From Boesenbergia rotunda (lineage: Eukaryota; Streptophyta; Magnoliopsida; Zingiberales; Zingiberaceae), in NCBI GenBank assembly GCA_024364735.1, contig JAGFNQ010002298.1, positions 213,082 to 277,081 of the forward strand: a stretch of DNA of 64,000 bases, written 5' to 3'. Shown here piece after piece: positions 21,561 through 33,578 of the stretch. How positions within the stretch are numbered: the stretch's first letter is position 1; every line of letters starts with the position of its first letter. Under the pieces are notes generated by a model. That model worked only from the letters and a program-made list of their open reading frames with translations. It ran no database searches and had not been told where the DNA came from. The translations under genes were made by a program, and so were the position numbers.

Positions 21561-22471
21561 GGTGATCGAAGATCAGCAAGAGGGGGTGAATTTCTCCTGA
21601 AAAGGAAAACTCAATTCTTTTGTTTATCTTTGACAATGATGTTAGTTAGATCAAAAATAACATAAACAAATGAAGAAAATAGTAGATAAAGAAGCAATCG
21701 AATTTACTTGGTTTGCAACTGGGGAGGTTGCTAATCCAAGGTTGAATATGACTCGATTCTCCTGAATAAAACTCCTTCGGGCAGAGAAGCCTCTTTCACG
21801 TGGAAAGCTCAGAGAAAGAAAGAAATATTACACCAAACTAGTTTGCTAATGCTTTGAATGAATGGAATGAATGAAACTGAGCTCTAGGGGTCTATTTATA
21901 GCCCTGGTCAGAGTTATCCATTTGTGGACGTGGTACTTATAGGACGCCCGAGAGATCTTGGGCACCTAACATGTGGCATGATGCTTATCCAGAAGGCAAC
22001 GTTCGCAAACAACTAACATTAGCCTCTCAGGTGCCCGAGTGCTCGGGTGCTCGACAACCCAGGCGCCCGTATGCTCACGGACGCCCGATAATGGCTGTTT
22101 TGGTCAGCAACCACTAACTACCCTCCAGCCTAACTTCCGGTCTTCTTAGGTGATTTCTGGCCAATTGGAGTTAGGCTCACCCAAACTCGACTCCGACATT
22201 TCTCCCCTGGAGCATCCTTCCTCCCGGCTTCTCGTCCCTCGGACACCGCACGCATCCTTCTCACTCACCGGTGTACTCTTCCGCAGAGCTCCGTGTCCAT
22301 TAGATGCATCGAGCCCATCGGCTCCCTTTCCGTGCCATCCTTCTCGACCGTTGCATCTTCCGCTCGACTTCCTGACTCCTAAGTTCCTGTACACTTAAAC
22401 GCAGGGATTAAAAACACCAGGACCTAACTTAAATCGGTTACCTACACCAAAACCATCATGGGGTACTTAAA
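21561..22471 (-). mobile_element. F 3' LTR
   Basis: Homologous to 24421-25361. It shares GCAAGAGGGGGTGAATTTC and GAGCTCTAGGGGTC and has TATA box GGGCTATAAATAG (about 21890). GGCGCC/GGGCGCCC-like words lie at 21940-22090 upstream on the minus strand. The last few bases next to Z are missing. Confidence 0.8.
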
Positions 22472-23210
22472 ATGTCCCCCTTTTTGATGTGCATCAACCT
22501 GAGTTAAGTTAGGTAAACAAATATAAAAAACATGAATAAAATATATAGCAGTGTAAGCACTAAAATAAATAAAATTACTGCCTACCCCTTAAGTTAACAC
22601 TACTTCTCCCCCTTTGATCACATAGAAAACTTAAAATGTTAAGGGAAAATATGTTTAACACAATAAATAGTTTCTAGAATAAAGAATTATCTTTAGAAAT
22701 GTTTAGAACAGATCTAGAAAATTTGGATTCAATGAAATTAATTTTAAAGTATTTTTAACATTTAAAACCATGATTTCGAACAAAAAATCATAATAAATTC
22801 GATTATTTAAAACAAAATCGAAAATATTTTTGTAGATAGAACACCGCTTATAAAAAAAATTTATACTAATTTTCCTACAAGTAGTTATCTAAAAAAATAA
22901 AGTATTAATTGCCAAAATTAAATTACTCAAAAGAAAATCAATAGTTTAAAATATATTTAGGAACTCAATATAAATTTTTACCAACAAGGTTTATTAAAAA
23001 CTTAGATGGAACATCTGATTTAGAAATTTTTATAATTTAGCCCCTATGAAATCTATAATACCAATTAAGTTTTCTATGATATTTAAATTTTGAATTTTGT
23101 GAACATTTTGAACATAAATAGTTGTTTTTTTATTTTCAAATTTGAATATTCAAAGTTTCATTTTCAAATTTTAACTTATCATACATTTCTAGTGGGGAAG
23201 AAGATGATAA
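22472..23210 (-). other. F 3' non-coding region and polypurine tract
   Basis: The complement of 22476-22485 is AAAAAGGGGG, the polypurine tract next to the 3' LTR. The rest is AT-rich with no readable pol. Confidence 0.6.
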
Positions 23211-24361
23211 TTATTTTTTCAGTTCTATATTTTTATTTTTTACTTTATAGATAGATTTCAACATGACTTTTTTTCCTGAGTAAAGTTGATCAGGAGATAG
23301 AAAACATACCTCACTTATCATATCACTTTTAAAGTCCGAAGTTCCCCCTTCGTCACTGTTGTCCTCTGAGGTGGCTCCCCCTTCATCAATGCTCTCATCT
23401 TCTTGGTATGAAGCCATCAGAGCAAGTCCAACGTGTTTCTTGAGATCTGAGTCTTCCGATGAAGACTCATCCCAAGTCACCTTTAGATTGTGTACTTTTG
23501 TTTTTTGTGCCCCTTTTCCTTTGTTCTTCGCTTTAGGACAGTTTTCCTTCACGTGTCCTTCGTTACAGTTGTAACAGCAGATCTTTCTTTGCTTCTTATC
23601 CTGCACCTTATTAAATCTTTTAGTTTTAAAGTATTTGGACAACTTTCTTACCATATATGCTGTGTTTCCTTTATTTCCTGAAGAATCCTCTTCATGTTGG
23701 ATCCTTCTCGTGCCTAGGGCAATGTTGTCCATTTTCTTTTTTCCTGCACATCAGGATTCGTGAAGCTCTAAAGTTGAAAAAAAGTTCCTCTAAGGTAGTT
23801 ACCTCAAGGTCCTTAGAGATGTAGTAGGCATCGATTATTGAAATCCGGTTAGGGGTTCTTGGGAAGGCGTTCAATGTGTACCTTTGTGCATCCTGATTGC
23901 TTACCGATTCTTTGAGATTATTGAGTTCTGTCATCAGCTCCTTAAGCTTACGGTGAAGTTGTGCTACTGACTCTCCTTCATCCAGTCGAAGGTTGCTGAG
24001 CTGATTCCGATGTAGATCTCTTTTTACTAATTTGGCTTCAAAGGTACCTTCATGGAGTTCAAGGAACTTTTCCCATAGTTCCTTCGTCGATCTATAGTTC
24101 CCGATTCGGTTGACTTCTTGTGCAGGGAGTACAGTCAACAGATGGTATTCTGCTTTCCTGCTCGCCACAAAATCAGCCTTTTCCTTCTTAGTCCACTAGC
24201 TTTTGTCTTTGGGTTTATTGTCAGCATCCTTGGGAGCTGCAAAATTGTTTTTAATTATTAAAATCAAATCGAAATCAATTTTGAAAAAAAACCTGCATTT
24301 TGCGCTTTCAACTCGTGAACTCCCTCTCGAATTTTGGTGGGTAGATGACTGGTCCGACCAT
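23211..24361 (-). pseudogene. F gag (UBN2 type with zinc knuckle)
   Basis: The ATG at 24361 opens MVGPVIYPPKFEREF, the usual start of SIRE-type gag, but the first 60 codons are broken by several stops. From 24168 a 158-codon open stretch covers the capsid-like UBN2 domain (STKELWEKFLELHEG, RYTLNAFPRTPN). A frame change at about 23710 leads to the nucleocapsid part with one intact CCHC knuckle (CYNCNEGHVKENC, about 23570). An acidic tail with DESSSEDSD follows. Confidence 0.8.
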
Positions 24362-24406
24362 TTTGTAGTTGCTTTAGATGATGGTTAGTCCTTCTGGAGT
24401 GTCCTT

Positions 24407-24418
24407 GCTCTGATACCA
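24407..24418 (-). other. Primer binding site of F (tRNA-iMet)
   Basis: The complement reads TGGTATCAGAGC, two bases after the LTR end (ACCATCA). Confidence 0.9.
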
Positions 24419-24420
24419 AT

Positions 24421-25361
24421 TGATGGTGATCAAAAGTCGGCAAGAGGGGGTGAATTTCCCCTATAAAGGAAAACTCAATTATTTTGCCTATCTCTGACAA
24501 AGATATTAGTTAGATCAAAAATATCATAAACAAATGAAACAAACAGTAAATAAAGAGACAACCGGATTTACTTGGTTTGCAACCGGGGAGGTTACTAATC
24601 CAAGGCTGAATATGACTCGATTCTCCTAAATAAAACTCCTTCGGGTGGAGATGCCTCTTATAAGTGGAAAGTGCAGAGAATGAAAGAATGATTACACCAA
24701 ACTAGTTTGTTAATGCTTGGAACGAATAAAACTGAGCTCTAGGGGTCTATTTATAGCCCTGGTCATAGTTATCCGTTTATTGATGTGGCACTTATAGGGC
24801 GCCTGAGAGCTCTTGGGTGCCTGACACGTGGCTTGACACTTATTCAGAAGGCAACGTTCGCAAACGACTAAGAATAGCTTCTTGGGTGTCTGATAGCACA
24901 GGGGTGCCCGAGTGCTCGAGTGCCTAGTGCTCGAGCGCCCGACAGCCTAGGCGCCCGTATGCTCACAGGCACCCGACAATGGCTGTTTTGGTCAGTAACC
25001 GCTGACCACTCTCCAGCCTGACTTCCGGTCTTCATAGATGATTTCTGGCCAACCTGAGTTAGGCTCACCCGAACCTGACTCCGGTTATTCGCCCCTCGAG
25101 CGTCCTTCCTCACAGCTTCTTGTCCCTCGAATGCCGTACACGTCCTTCTCGCTCCACCGGCGTACTCTTCCACAGAGCTCCGCATCCTTCAAATGCACCA
25201 AGCTTGTCGGCTCCCTTTCCGTGCCATCCTTCACGACCGCTACGTCTTCCACTCGACTTCCTGCGCTCCTAAGTTCCTGTACACTTAGACACAGGGATTA
25301 AAAATACCAGGACCTAACTTAAATCGGTTAACCATATCAAAACTAACATGGGGTACTTACA
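24421..25361 (-). mobile_element. F 5' LTR
   Basis: On the minus strand it begins TGTAAGTACCCC at 25361 and ends ACCATCA at 24421; length 941 bp. U3 (24780-24970) is packed with GGCGCC/GGGTGCC words, followed by TATA box GGGCTATAAATAG at about 24750. The flanking five bases to the right are GGTAG. Confidence 0.85.
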
Positions 25362-25856
25362 GGTAGGTTTTGGGTTGGTTCAGGGATCGATTTAGTAGGT
25401 AACATTAAATTTGGTTCATGGACCGGTTCAGTAGTTAAGTCTAAGACTGGTTCAGAAATTGATTCAATTGGTGAGTTAGTAATTTGGTCTGGTCTAGACT
25501 CATCATCTTTTGGATTAGTTACGCTGGGTTGATTTGAGTTAGATGATTGATTGGGTTAGATTGGTTTTCTTCATTAAATATTATATAATAGTTTCTTCAA
25601 TCATAAGGGTTTGTTTGTTATAAACTCTGTAGGCCCTACTTGAGGTTGAGTACCCTAAAAATATACCAAGGGTAGACTTGGATTGGAATTTACCTAAGTA
25701 GTCTTTTGTGTTTAAGATGTGAACTTTACAACCAAAGACCTTTAGATAATGTAGGTTGGGTGGTTTATAATAATATATTTTATAGGGAGTCTTATTATGT
25801 CTTTTATTAATTAGGATCCTATTTTGAATATAGCAGACAATATTAACTACTTCTGC
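25362..25856 (-). pseudogene. D pol after the integrase core
   Basis: Degraded continuation of the integrase frame. It still shows the C-terminal copia motifs HYLKVFGCKVHIL and LGIFLGYS, then a Pro/Thr-rich linker with many stops (TGP/TNPKP repeats, 25370-25560). F interrupts it at 25361, and RT never appears. Confidence 0.6.
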
Positions 25857-26490
25857 CTAAAAATGGTTAGTCAAGTTATATTCATTAAGCACAATCCTAG
25901 CTGCTTCTTGGAGGGTTTTGTTTCGTCTTTCAACTAGGTCATTTTGTTGGGGGGTCCTTAGGCAGGAAAATTCATGAAAATATCCATTTGTGTTGCAAAA
26001 TTCAGTAGATTTTAAGTTTTCGAATTCACCCCCGTGATCACTTCGAATTCTTTTAATTTTGGTATCTTTTTTATTTTCAAGGATTTTAGTTAAAGTTCTA
26101 AATGATTCAAGGCATCGATCTTTGGTTTTAAGAAATTGGACCCAAGTAAATTTAGAATAGTCATCAATTATAACTAAGTAGTACTGGTTTCCACTTAGTG
26201 ACATGACTCCATGAGAATCAAATAGGTCCAGGTGTAGGAGCTCAAGTACAGATTGGGTCAAGTCAGGCTGAGTAAGTTTATGGGTAGACTTGGTCTGTTT
26301 ACCCTATTGACATGGACCACAAACTGAATTTTCAAGATTCCTAAGTTTAGGTATACCCTTAACTAGTCCTTTTTAGCTGAGTCTGGAGATGAGCTTTAGG
26401 TTGACATGTCCTAATCTCCTATGCCAGAGTTTAGTTTCTTCTACTTGAGTTAGATAACACTTATGTGAGGTAGGTAGGTTTATGACATAG
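25857..26490 (-). pseudogene. D pre-integrase zinc region and integrase core
   Basis: The pre-integrase domain LWHRRLGHVNLKLIS with CGPC (broken by two stops) leads into a 134-codon open integrase core. All catalytic acids are visible: D in LLHLDLFD, D in IRSDHGGEF and E in DLVERRNKTL, with TPQQND between. The insertion machinery is recognisable but not continuous with the protease (stops at 26490 and about 26370). Confidence 0.8.
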
Positions 26491-26493
26491 ATG

Positions 26494-26825
26494 TTATTTT
26501 TCGTAAGTCCTTTTAGGGTAACTAACCTCTAGGTCTTGTAAGTTCCTAATTAGACAGTTTTGGTTGGTAAAAGTGACTAAGTATCCAGTATCACAGAGCT
26601 GACTAATACTAAGTTTAAATTTATAACTGTCAATCAAAAGGACCTTTTTGATAGTAAAGTCGGAGGTGAGTTCAATATTACCTGAATCGATTACTTTAAG
26701 TGTAGCGTTGATGTTAAACGTCACTGTTCCTAGGTCCTTGTATTTTAGTTTGGTGAACTTTGACTCGTCTCCAGTCATATGTCTGGAGCACCCACTTTCC
26801 AACATCCATTGGTCCAAATCTTTAT
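26494..26825 (-). pseudogene. D protease
   Basis: DQWMLESGCSRHMTGD is the copia protease active-site segment, but the catalytic Asp of DSG is replaced by Glu. ISQLCDTGYLVTF, the second conserved protease motif, follows. Reads for about 108 codons. Gag lies upstream (right) across inserted element A. Confidence 0.8.
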
Positions 26826-28025
26826 GTTCCTACACATAAAGTAACTTAGTTTGGATCTAGTTTAGTAGAAGTACAGGATAGGATGTTCAAGTTCACTTGC
26901 CTAATCTGTCTCACCCAATTTAAGTAATCAAGCATGTTAAGCCTATGTTGATTTTGTGAGACAATGTTAAGTCTAACCAGTTTGATCAGATTACCTGGAT
27001 TGAACGAAAGAAAAAAAATTTGAAGAAGGGTTTTTAAGACCAACTTTTGACAAAGATTGAGAAAAGTTTGAAAAAGAATTTTTGAAAAAGATTAAGAAAA
27101 ATTTGAAAATGAATTTTTGAAAAAGATAATGATAAATTTGAAATAGAATTTTTGTGAGGAGGAAAAATTAACAGGATTTGGGTTGATCTAACCTTATTCA
27201 TCTTAACCATCTCACTCATTTCTAAGTGATAAAACAGAGATCCTTATTTATTTTGTGAGATGCTTTCAATTTTATCTTGAAATTAGGTTAAGTCTAAGAT
27301 ATCATTGAGCCTTGAGTTAGATTTCAGATTTAAGAATTAGTAATTTAAAAATAAATTTCAATATTTGGCTTCCAGGTCTTAGCGAGACACAGGGGTCTTC
27401 TTTGGCCTTAGCCTTATTGGATCAACAACTCATTCTTAGACAAAGCCGCATAAAGAAATAACATTTTTAAATTCCTCGTTCAGAAACCTTGGTCTAACTA
27501 GTCGAGGATATGGCGATGTAGCTTTGGCTAGTTCCACTTGACTAAGAAGACCAAATAGGAGACGTCTTCCCCTACTTGACTCCCTAAACGATTTTCCTAA
27601 CGTACTATCAGCTAGCCCCACCCTAATATTAGGTTGTGCAAGTTTCAATCAGATCTACTCCTTAACTAACCATTTCTAATCCTATGCATGATAATTTGCA
27701 AAAAAAATAATAAACAAGCATCAAGTAAGGTATTCAATCAAAAAAACTATCTAACCACATAAATAGTCTTTTTATTAGCTCCCCCTGGATCATATCCCTG
27801 TATCTAAGTAATGAATATGATCCTTGGGAATCCAATATTGATTTGGTCCAACTTGATTAGTCAAAGCTTAGTTTGGGGACCCATGCTTGGACTCGGGTGC
27901 TAGGGAGGTTAATTACTAAAAAGTAGGGCCTAACTCGCGAATTGGATTTAAACCCAATTCCAGATCGATTTAGAAAAGATTTTTGTTTTCTAAGAATCAT
28001 ATCAAAATTCTTAGAACCCAAGGTA
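26826..28025 (-). pseudogene. D gag C-terminal spacer
   Basis: Decayed gag sequence. It is recognisable at its upstream end by LGSKNFDMILRKQKS-like residues just left of A, a motif also found in G (TSGSRNLDMILKN). The rest (about 1.1 kb) holds Asn/Ser-rich frames with many stops. Confidence 0.55.
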
Positions 28026-28030
28026 AATTG

Positions 28031-29062
28031 TGTTGGGGCAATCTATGGTCTAGAGTGACCATGTGTTTTGATGTTTGGGTAAAGGGTTTAAGTTAGGTTC
28101 ACCCTTCTGTTTGATATGTGTATTTGAGTGTGCAGGTCTTACAGGATACACATGGACTTAGCTGGATGGCTTCGGGTCCGGTGAAGGATGGTGTAAGGAG
28201 ACAAGTCGTGGGCTTGTATGCATCCAAGGGATCGTGGACAAAGCAGGGACGATGAGCCGACGGAAGCGGACTTCGAGGCATACGCGAAGGATGACATGGG
28301 AGACGAGCCGTGGGCTTGCATGCATCAGAGGGACAAGAGCCAAAGTCGAAGTGGGCTTGAAGGCAACAGATCGTGGTTGCTGAATGAAGAGTCAACTAAA
28401 TTGTGAGGGTTCGAGTGTTGAGAGAAGTGTACTCGGGAAATCCTAGGGTTCAAGTGCTGAGAGAACTATACTCAAGAAGGGAAACCTTAAGTTTACGGGT
28501 GGACCAATCGACTGATGCTTGATCAGTCGACTGATGAAGTCCACAGAAAGATCAGTCGACTGATCCTGGGATCAATCGACTGATGTCAGCTGGAATTCGA
28601 ACATTGGGCAGTAACGTTAGAACCCACATGGGACCAGTTGACTGGTGCTTGGACCAATCGACTGGTAATAGCTCTTTTCATCTTTGAGCTCTATTTAAGA
28701 GAGCTCGGATTGGCTGGGAAAGGGTTGATGAAATAAGCTTGGTTAGAGCTTATTAGTAGTCTTCTAGTGCTCAAGTATTGTCGAGAGTTTGTGGCGAAGT
28801 TTCTCCACCCACAAGGAGCGACAAGAGATAGCCGGAGGTCTTCCAGGGACTCATCCACCGACAGATCGGGATCGTCCACCTTACGGACAGTCGTGGAGTA
28901 GGAGCTTTATCTCCAAACCATGTAAACGGTTTGTGTTAGCATTGGTTTTAACTTATAGTTTAAGTTTCCGCTTATGCGTACTAACACTTGTAGGAAGAAA
29001 CCGCAAATCAAGTGGGTGATCGGCTATTCACCACCCGCTAGTCGTACGACAAGGTCCCAACA
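28031..29062 (+). mobile_element. A 5' LTR
   Basis: TGTTGGGGCAATC at the start, GGTCCCAACA at the end, 1032 bp. U3 holds a cluster of (A/C)AGTCGACTG-type palindromes (28501-28670). These are followed by TATTTAA at 28692-28698 set in a GAGCTC..GAGCTC inverted repeat. Confidence 0.9.
28501..28670. promoter_or_regulatory. Palindrome cluster in A U3
   Basis: Seven copies of a core close to CAGTCGACTG (forms ATCAGTCGACTGAT, CCAATCGACTGG, CCAGTTGACTGG). The TATTTAA box lies about 20 bp downstream. The position and number suggest binding sites for an activator. The 3' LTR copy is at 34207-34380. Confidence 0.6.
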
Positions 29063-29064
29063 AG

Positions 29065-29076
29065 TGGTATCAGATC
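29065..29076 (+). other. Primer binding site of A
   Basis: TGGTATCAGATC, one mismatch (G to T) from the standard initiator-tRNA-Met site, three bases after the LTR. Confidence 0.85.
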
Positions 29077-29130
29077 CAAGGTCGCTCGTCTATGGACTAA
29101 CCGCCAGGAGAGCAAAAGGTGCTAGAGGAA

Positions 29131-30160
29131 GATGGATTTGGAAGGTCCCTTGGATGAGATATTCGGATCCCACCTCCATACGATCGAGATGACTTCGATT
29201 AATGGAGGAAGCGGTTGGGGACGTGGTTCCAAATGGATTGGGACCATTAGACTACATTGGAGGTTCCATTTGAAGCTCCAACGGACAAGAAGGAAAAACG
29301 CTTTCGACCTCAGTATTGGACTAAGAATCAAACGGAGGAAGCGAAGGTGAATAAGGAGGTAACTAGAATTGTATTAAATTTATTACCTCCATATATTGTG
29401 TTAAATGTAGGAGAATACAAGAATGCATATGAGCTATGGAAAAAGGTGATAGTTTTACATGAAAATTCGACACAAAGACAAGGAGAAAAGGAGCCCAAGG
29501 AAAAGGGGTCATTGGTTCAAAAGAAGGAGAAGGACCAATTGGAAGTTGAGTCAAGTTCAACATCCGAAGAGGAGGAGAAAGTGGAATCGTCCACATCCTC
29601 AAGTGAGGAAGAAATAGTAGAAGTCTCCACTTCAAGGATTGAGGGGGAGGAGAGACCATCCTCAATGTTAGAGCAAGAAGAAGCTTTCACCTCCATCAAA
29701 GCAAAGTCAAAGGATCACATAATTTACTTTGGGTACAATCAAAAGGGGCACTACAAGGATAAGTGCCCATTGGGTAAGAAAAATGAGGTAAACCCTAAAC
29801 TCAATTCAAATAGTTTGAAAACTAACATGAGTTGTAGGGATAGAGCAAAGAACGATAAGAAGCATATAATTTGCTTCACGTGTGGTGAGCATGGACACTA
29901 CCACACCAAGTGCCCAAAGAAAGGAGAAATCAAGAAATTGGCGCATTTGAAGAAATTGGAAAAGAAGAAGAGCTCAAGTCAAGGGGGAGCTTCAAAGGTA
30001 AAAGGGAAGGTAATCCCTTATTTAAAATTAAATTCAATTTCTAATTCTTATATGCTTGTTAAGAATAATCATAGATTTAGGTATAATGATAGGAATAGGG
30101 TTAATAAGGTAGATAATTCTAGGAAATCATTACCCAAAGCTAAACCAAGAAAGGGGGAGA
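29131..30160 (+). pseudogene. A gag (SIRE type, two zinc knuckles, acidic Ser-rich linker)
   Basis: The probable ATG at 29131 (MDLEGPLDEIF) leads into a badly broken N-terminus. 29257-30189 is then open for 310 codons: end of the capsid-like domain (NAYELWKKVIVLHEN), an acidic Ser/Glu linker (TSEEEEKVES), and two zinc knuckles. The first has lost its Cys residues (YFGYNQKGHYKDKC); the second is intact (CFTCGEHGHYHTKC, about 29877-29918). A Lys-rich tail runs into the polypurine tract (AAAGGGGGAGAT), so pol was lost or never present. Confidence 0.8.
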
Positions 30161-30161
30161 T

Positions 30162-30263
30162 TATTGGGGCAATTTATGGTCCGGAGTGACCATGTATTTT
30201 GATGTTTAGGCAAAGGGTTTAAGTTAGGTTCACCCTTGTGTTTGATATGTGTATTTGAGTGTG
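30162..30263 (+). mobile_element. A 3' LTR, first part
   Basis: TATTGGGGCAATT (TG changed to TA) matches the 5' LTR start. The last five bases GTGTG (30259-30263) are the target duplication of inserted solo LTR B. Confidence 0.9.
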
Positions 30264-31384
30264 TGATAATTACCATTTTGTTGATCAAATTAGACTCTCA
30301 AATCCATGTTTTGATCCCTTTTTACATGCGTAATCTTGTATTTACACTAGGTTCCATGAATTATTGTTATTTTAGCTTTGGATGAAAATCTTTTTATATT
30401 TGAGATGTTTTGGCATTAAAATTTGAATCTAATTTTGTAGACTTTGAATGATCATGGCCCTAAATCAGATTGGATCGAGTTTGAGTCAGAATTGGATTCA
30501 GATCAAGATGATCAAGCATTGGAAGAATGTGGGCCGTCTAATCAAGAAACGGTGAGATCTGAGTCATCTATCAGCTTTTGATCAATCCGAGCCCAAGGTA
30601 GAGTTAATCAAGACCATAGATTAAAATCTGAAGCTTTGGTCCAAATCAGAAGCCATCTGACCGTTGGATCAAGCTTAAGAGGAGTCTATCCATTCAAGAG
30701 GCAGTGAGATCTGAGTCATCCGTTGCAGATCTGATCAATCCAAGCTGAGGAGAAGCAGATATTGACCATTGATGGAGATCTAGAAGGTTTGGACTCAATC
30801 CAAGTCGATCTGATCGTTGGATGAGGCGAGGATGATCACAGCCGTTCATTTTGATGGGAATTAAGTAAAAATAGAAATTTCTCCTCCCCAGCTCAGTCGT
30901 CGCGAGTTCATCAGTTTCTTGGAGTTCCTCATCGTTTTCTTCTCTGTTCTTTGCGCGACCACTTTAGATCCAAGTCATTTCCAGATTTCAAATCAAAGGA
31001 TTGATTTCCTGAGAAGTTTGAGATTCAATCTCGTCGCTGCCAAGCTCCGATGAGGGTTTCGCCCAGAGTTTGCTTCATCCGATCAACTCCTGATTGAACG
31101 TCTTCATCGATCGGAGTTATCAGAGCATTCAGAGGGGTTCTCTGAAGAGTTCTGAGAGTTCCTGAGCTATCATCGCCACCCAACTTGTCAAGAAGGAGAA
31201 GATCGGAAGAAGATTCAGCCAGAACACCAATCTGACGCAAATCGACCGCGGGAGTTGGATCTTGCTGATTTCGAGCTAGAGGGTCTCTAGTTCGATTCTT
31301 GTGTGACAGTAAGAAGTAGATCTGGTGAATGACTTGATCTGTTGTTAATTTTGTTTCTGAATTGTAATTTCCTTCTCTGTTTCA

Positions 31385-31510
31385 GCGTGTATCAGCTTCT
31401 GATCAGTATCTGATCGGTCTGTTTGACCAATCAGGCTAGACTCTGATCAGTCTGTTCACCGATCAAGCAAGCATCTGATCGGTCTGTTAACCGATCAGGC
31501 AGTTTTCAGC
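31385..31510. repeat. GATCGGTC-type inverted motifs in B
   Basis: Three to four repeats of CTGATC(A/G)GTCTGTT followed by ACCGATCA. The same core recurs at 57270-58610 and 62890-63220 around the FAR1-like gene. Confidence 0.6.
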
Positions 31511-31698
31511 TGCAATTCAACCCTATTTTCTATATTCAGTCTTAATTTTTGAACTAAATTTTATTTCTGCAATTTAGTTATAGATCTTACGATTTCTTAC
31601 AGTTGATATAAGTTTTTGAATTGCAATCCTATAGTTTTGCATTGAATTGCTTAGTTTTCAAATAGGTTAAGTTTAGTTGTTGCAATTTCCTAGTTAAT

Positions 31699-33578
31699 TG
31701 TTGGGATCTCCCTATACCAAAACATAAAAAATGCAGCGGAAACAAGATCCCTCGAGCGATCCATGCAAAAAAAAAACTCGTACAAAGTTCATCTATCTAA
31801 TAGATCTATCTACAGTGTATACCTTTGGAGCGTGCCCTTCGCTTATCCCACTCGTCCAAGATGCGCCGGATCTCTTGCACGTTCAAGTGTCCGTGCCTCT
31901 ATTCGTATCCACACGGACACGATCTCTCAACTTCGGGAAGAACTACCTTAGTTTTGCTAGCAACTTGAGGTAGTTCACAAGACCACTGAGAACCCAACAA
32001 GGGTTTCGGCCAAGGAGGAGAAGAGGAAGAAGAGAGGAAGGGAAGAAGAAAAAACAATCACTCCTCATTCAAAATGACAAGACTCTCTTTTATACTCATC
32101 CCATGAATATGAAGAGTCTTTTGTCTCTTTAACTTCCCTTCATTAATATCAATAAAGAGCACATCTTTTCATGTGACTCTTCACCTTCTCTTCATCCAAT
32201 GAAGAGAAACTTTTCTCTTTCTTTCATTAAATACTTTAATGAATTTCCCCATGCAATTTCGACCGGGCCACTTGGGCTTCCGACCAGGTCTCCTGACCAA
32301 GTCTGCCGAGCAAGTCGCCGAGCACCCGACCCAGTCTGCCGAGCTCCCGACCCAGTCTGCCGAGCGCCGAGCTCCCGACTCAGTCTGTCGAGCGCCGAGC
32401 TCCCGACCAAGTCCCTGAGCTCCTGACTCGAGCTCCCGACCCGAGTCTCACGAGTTCACAACTCGAGCTCCCGATCAAATCTCCCGATCAGATTTCCCGA
32501 GTTCCCAACTCGAGCTCCCGATCAGATCTCCTGATCGAATCTCCCGATCGAATCTCCCGAGTTCCCAACTCGGACTCCTGATCAGACTTCCCGAGTTCAC
32601 AACTCGGGCTCCCACTCAGATTTCCCGAAGCATCATGTCCTTAGTGAGTGACCCAATAGGTTCTCGTGACGTTGGCAATGCGCCTAAACACCTTAGACAC
32701 ATAAGCAATGAGCGACATCTAGCAATGCATCATTACTACCCAAGTAACAAGAAAAGTCAAAATCCGACTAAACCTCCGTGACTATGATTATGTATGACCT
32801 TGTCCTTCTATCCTTGATAACTAGATTGACCAATGAGGCATAGACCGTGTCATCCTCGATCAATCTTTGTGTTTCTTGATTCCCGAGTAGATTCACTCAA
32901 ACAAATGAGCTCAATAGCTCATATTGACTCATTTGGGCATGGTCATGCGTTTTAGTAGTCTTACTCTATCAAGAGGCTCACAGATATCACTCACATCATA
33001 TGGGAGGGATAGATCTCATCTACATCACTCACATCCCTTCGCATAATTCATTATATACCCAGTGATCGCCTTTATAGTCCACCCTATTACAGGTGACGTT
33101 TGACGATACCAAAGTATATAACTCCTTATGTAGGGAACCGTAGTGACTTCGGCTCTAAGGACTATTCATACCAATAGTCACATGAGAAAGTTTATGACAA
33201 TCTATGAAACTTTCTCATGGCGGATCAATTCAGTACACATTCTCTAATGTATATCCATGTGTCAACTTGATATCACATATCCATGACTTGTGAGCTCAAG
33301 TCATCAATTGACCTACATGCTAGTCTCCATGCATTAATATTGTCCCTGAATATTAATGCTTGACTAGGAATAATTTAGTGTAGTGTTATCTCACTATCGA
33401 TTCAACCAATCGATATAATGTAAATAAGAACCTACTACACAAGGGCATTATTATACTTAGTTATTTGGCACAAATACAGAGTAAGTATAATAACCAAACA
33501 TGTCTTTTAATGATAGAATATGATACAAAATGTCTCTGGTCAATCATCACATAATTGGCCCTAGGGCTCCTACTAACA
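31699..33578 (-). mobile_element. C: solo LTR inside B, target duplication TTAAT
   Basis: On the minus strand it starts TGTTAGTAGGAGCCC and ends GATCCCAACA; length 1880 bp. TTAAT occurs at 31694-31698 and 33579-33583. It is the same family as H (48695) and Y. The TATA box is the complement of 32088-32094 (TATAAAA). Tandem CTCCCGA(C/T)C units (32265-32640) lie upstream of it. Confidence 0.92.
32265..32640. repeat. Short tandem repeats in C U3
   Basis: About 18-20 imperfect 17-30 bp units built on GAGCTCCCGACC(C/A)AGTCTGC and GAGTTCCCAACTCG. They sit upstream of the TATA box on the minus strand. Confidence 0.75.

Larger units (their letters stand above)
21561..25361 (-). mobile_element. F: gag-only SIRE-like retrotransposon
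   Basis: Two related direct LTRs (21561-22471 and 24421-25361) flank 1.95 kb that encode only gag. Primer site, zinc knuckle and polypurine tract are present, but no protease, integrase, RT or RNase H motif can be read. This is the plan of TR-GAG-type non-autonomous elements, which depend on pol from relatives. F sits inside pol of D. Confidence 0.75.

Noticed and set aside
22146..22398. Overlapping 82-codon frames on both strands, and the similar pair at 25038-25301
   Set aside because: Both lie in the two F LTRs at the same place; they are repeat copies of non-coding U3.
23359..24388. Plus-strand open frames across F
   Set aside because: Antisense shadows of the minus-strand gag, which has a zinc knuckle and UBN2 motifs.
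28099..28406. Several overlapping frames in both orientations (also at 33824-34092, 35339-35784, 44167-44588)
   Set aside because: They recur at the same position in four related LTRs (A and E) and conflict with one another; LTR sequence without gene evidence.
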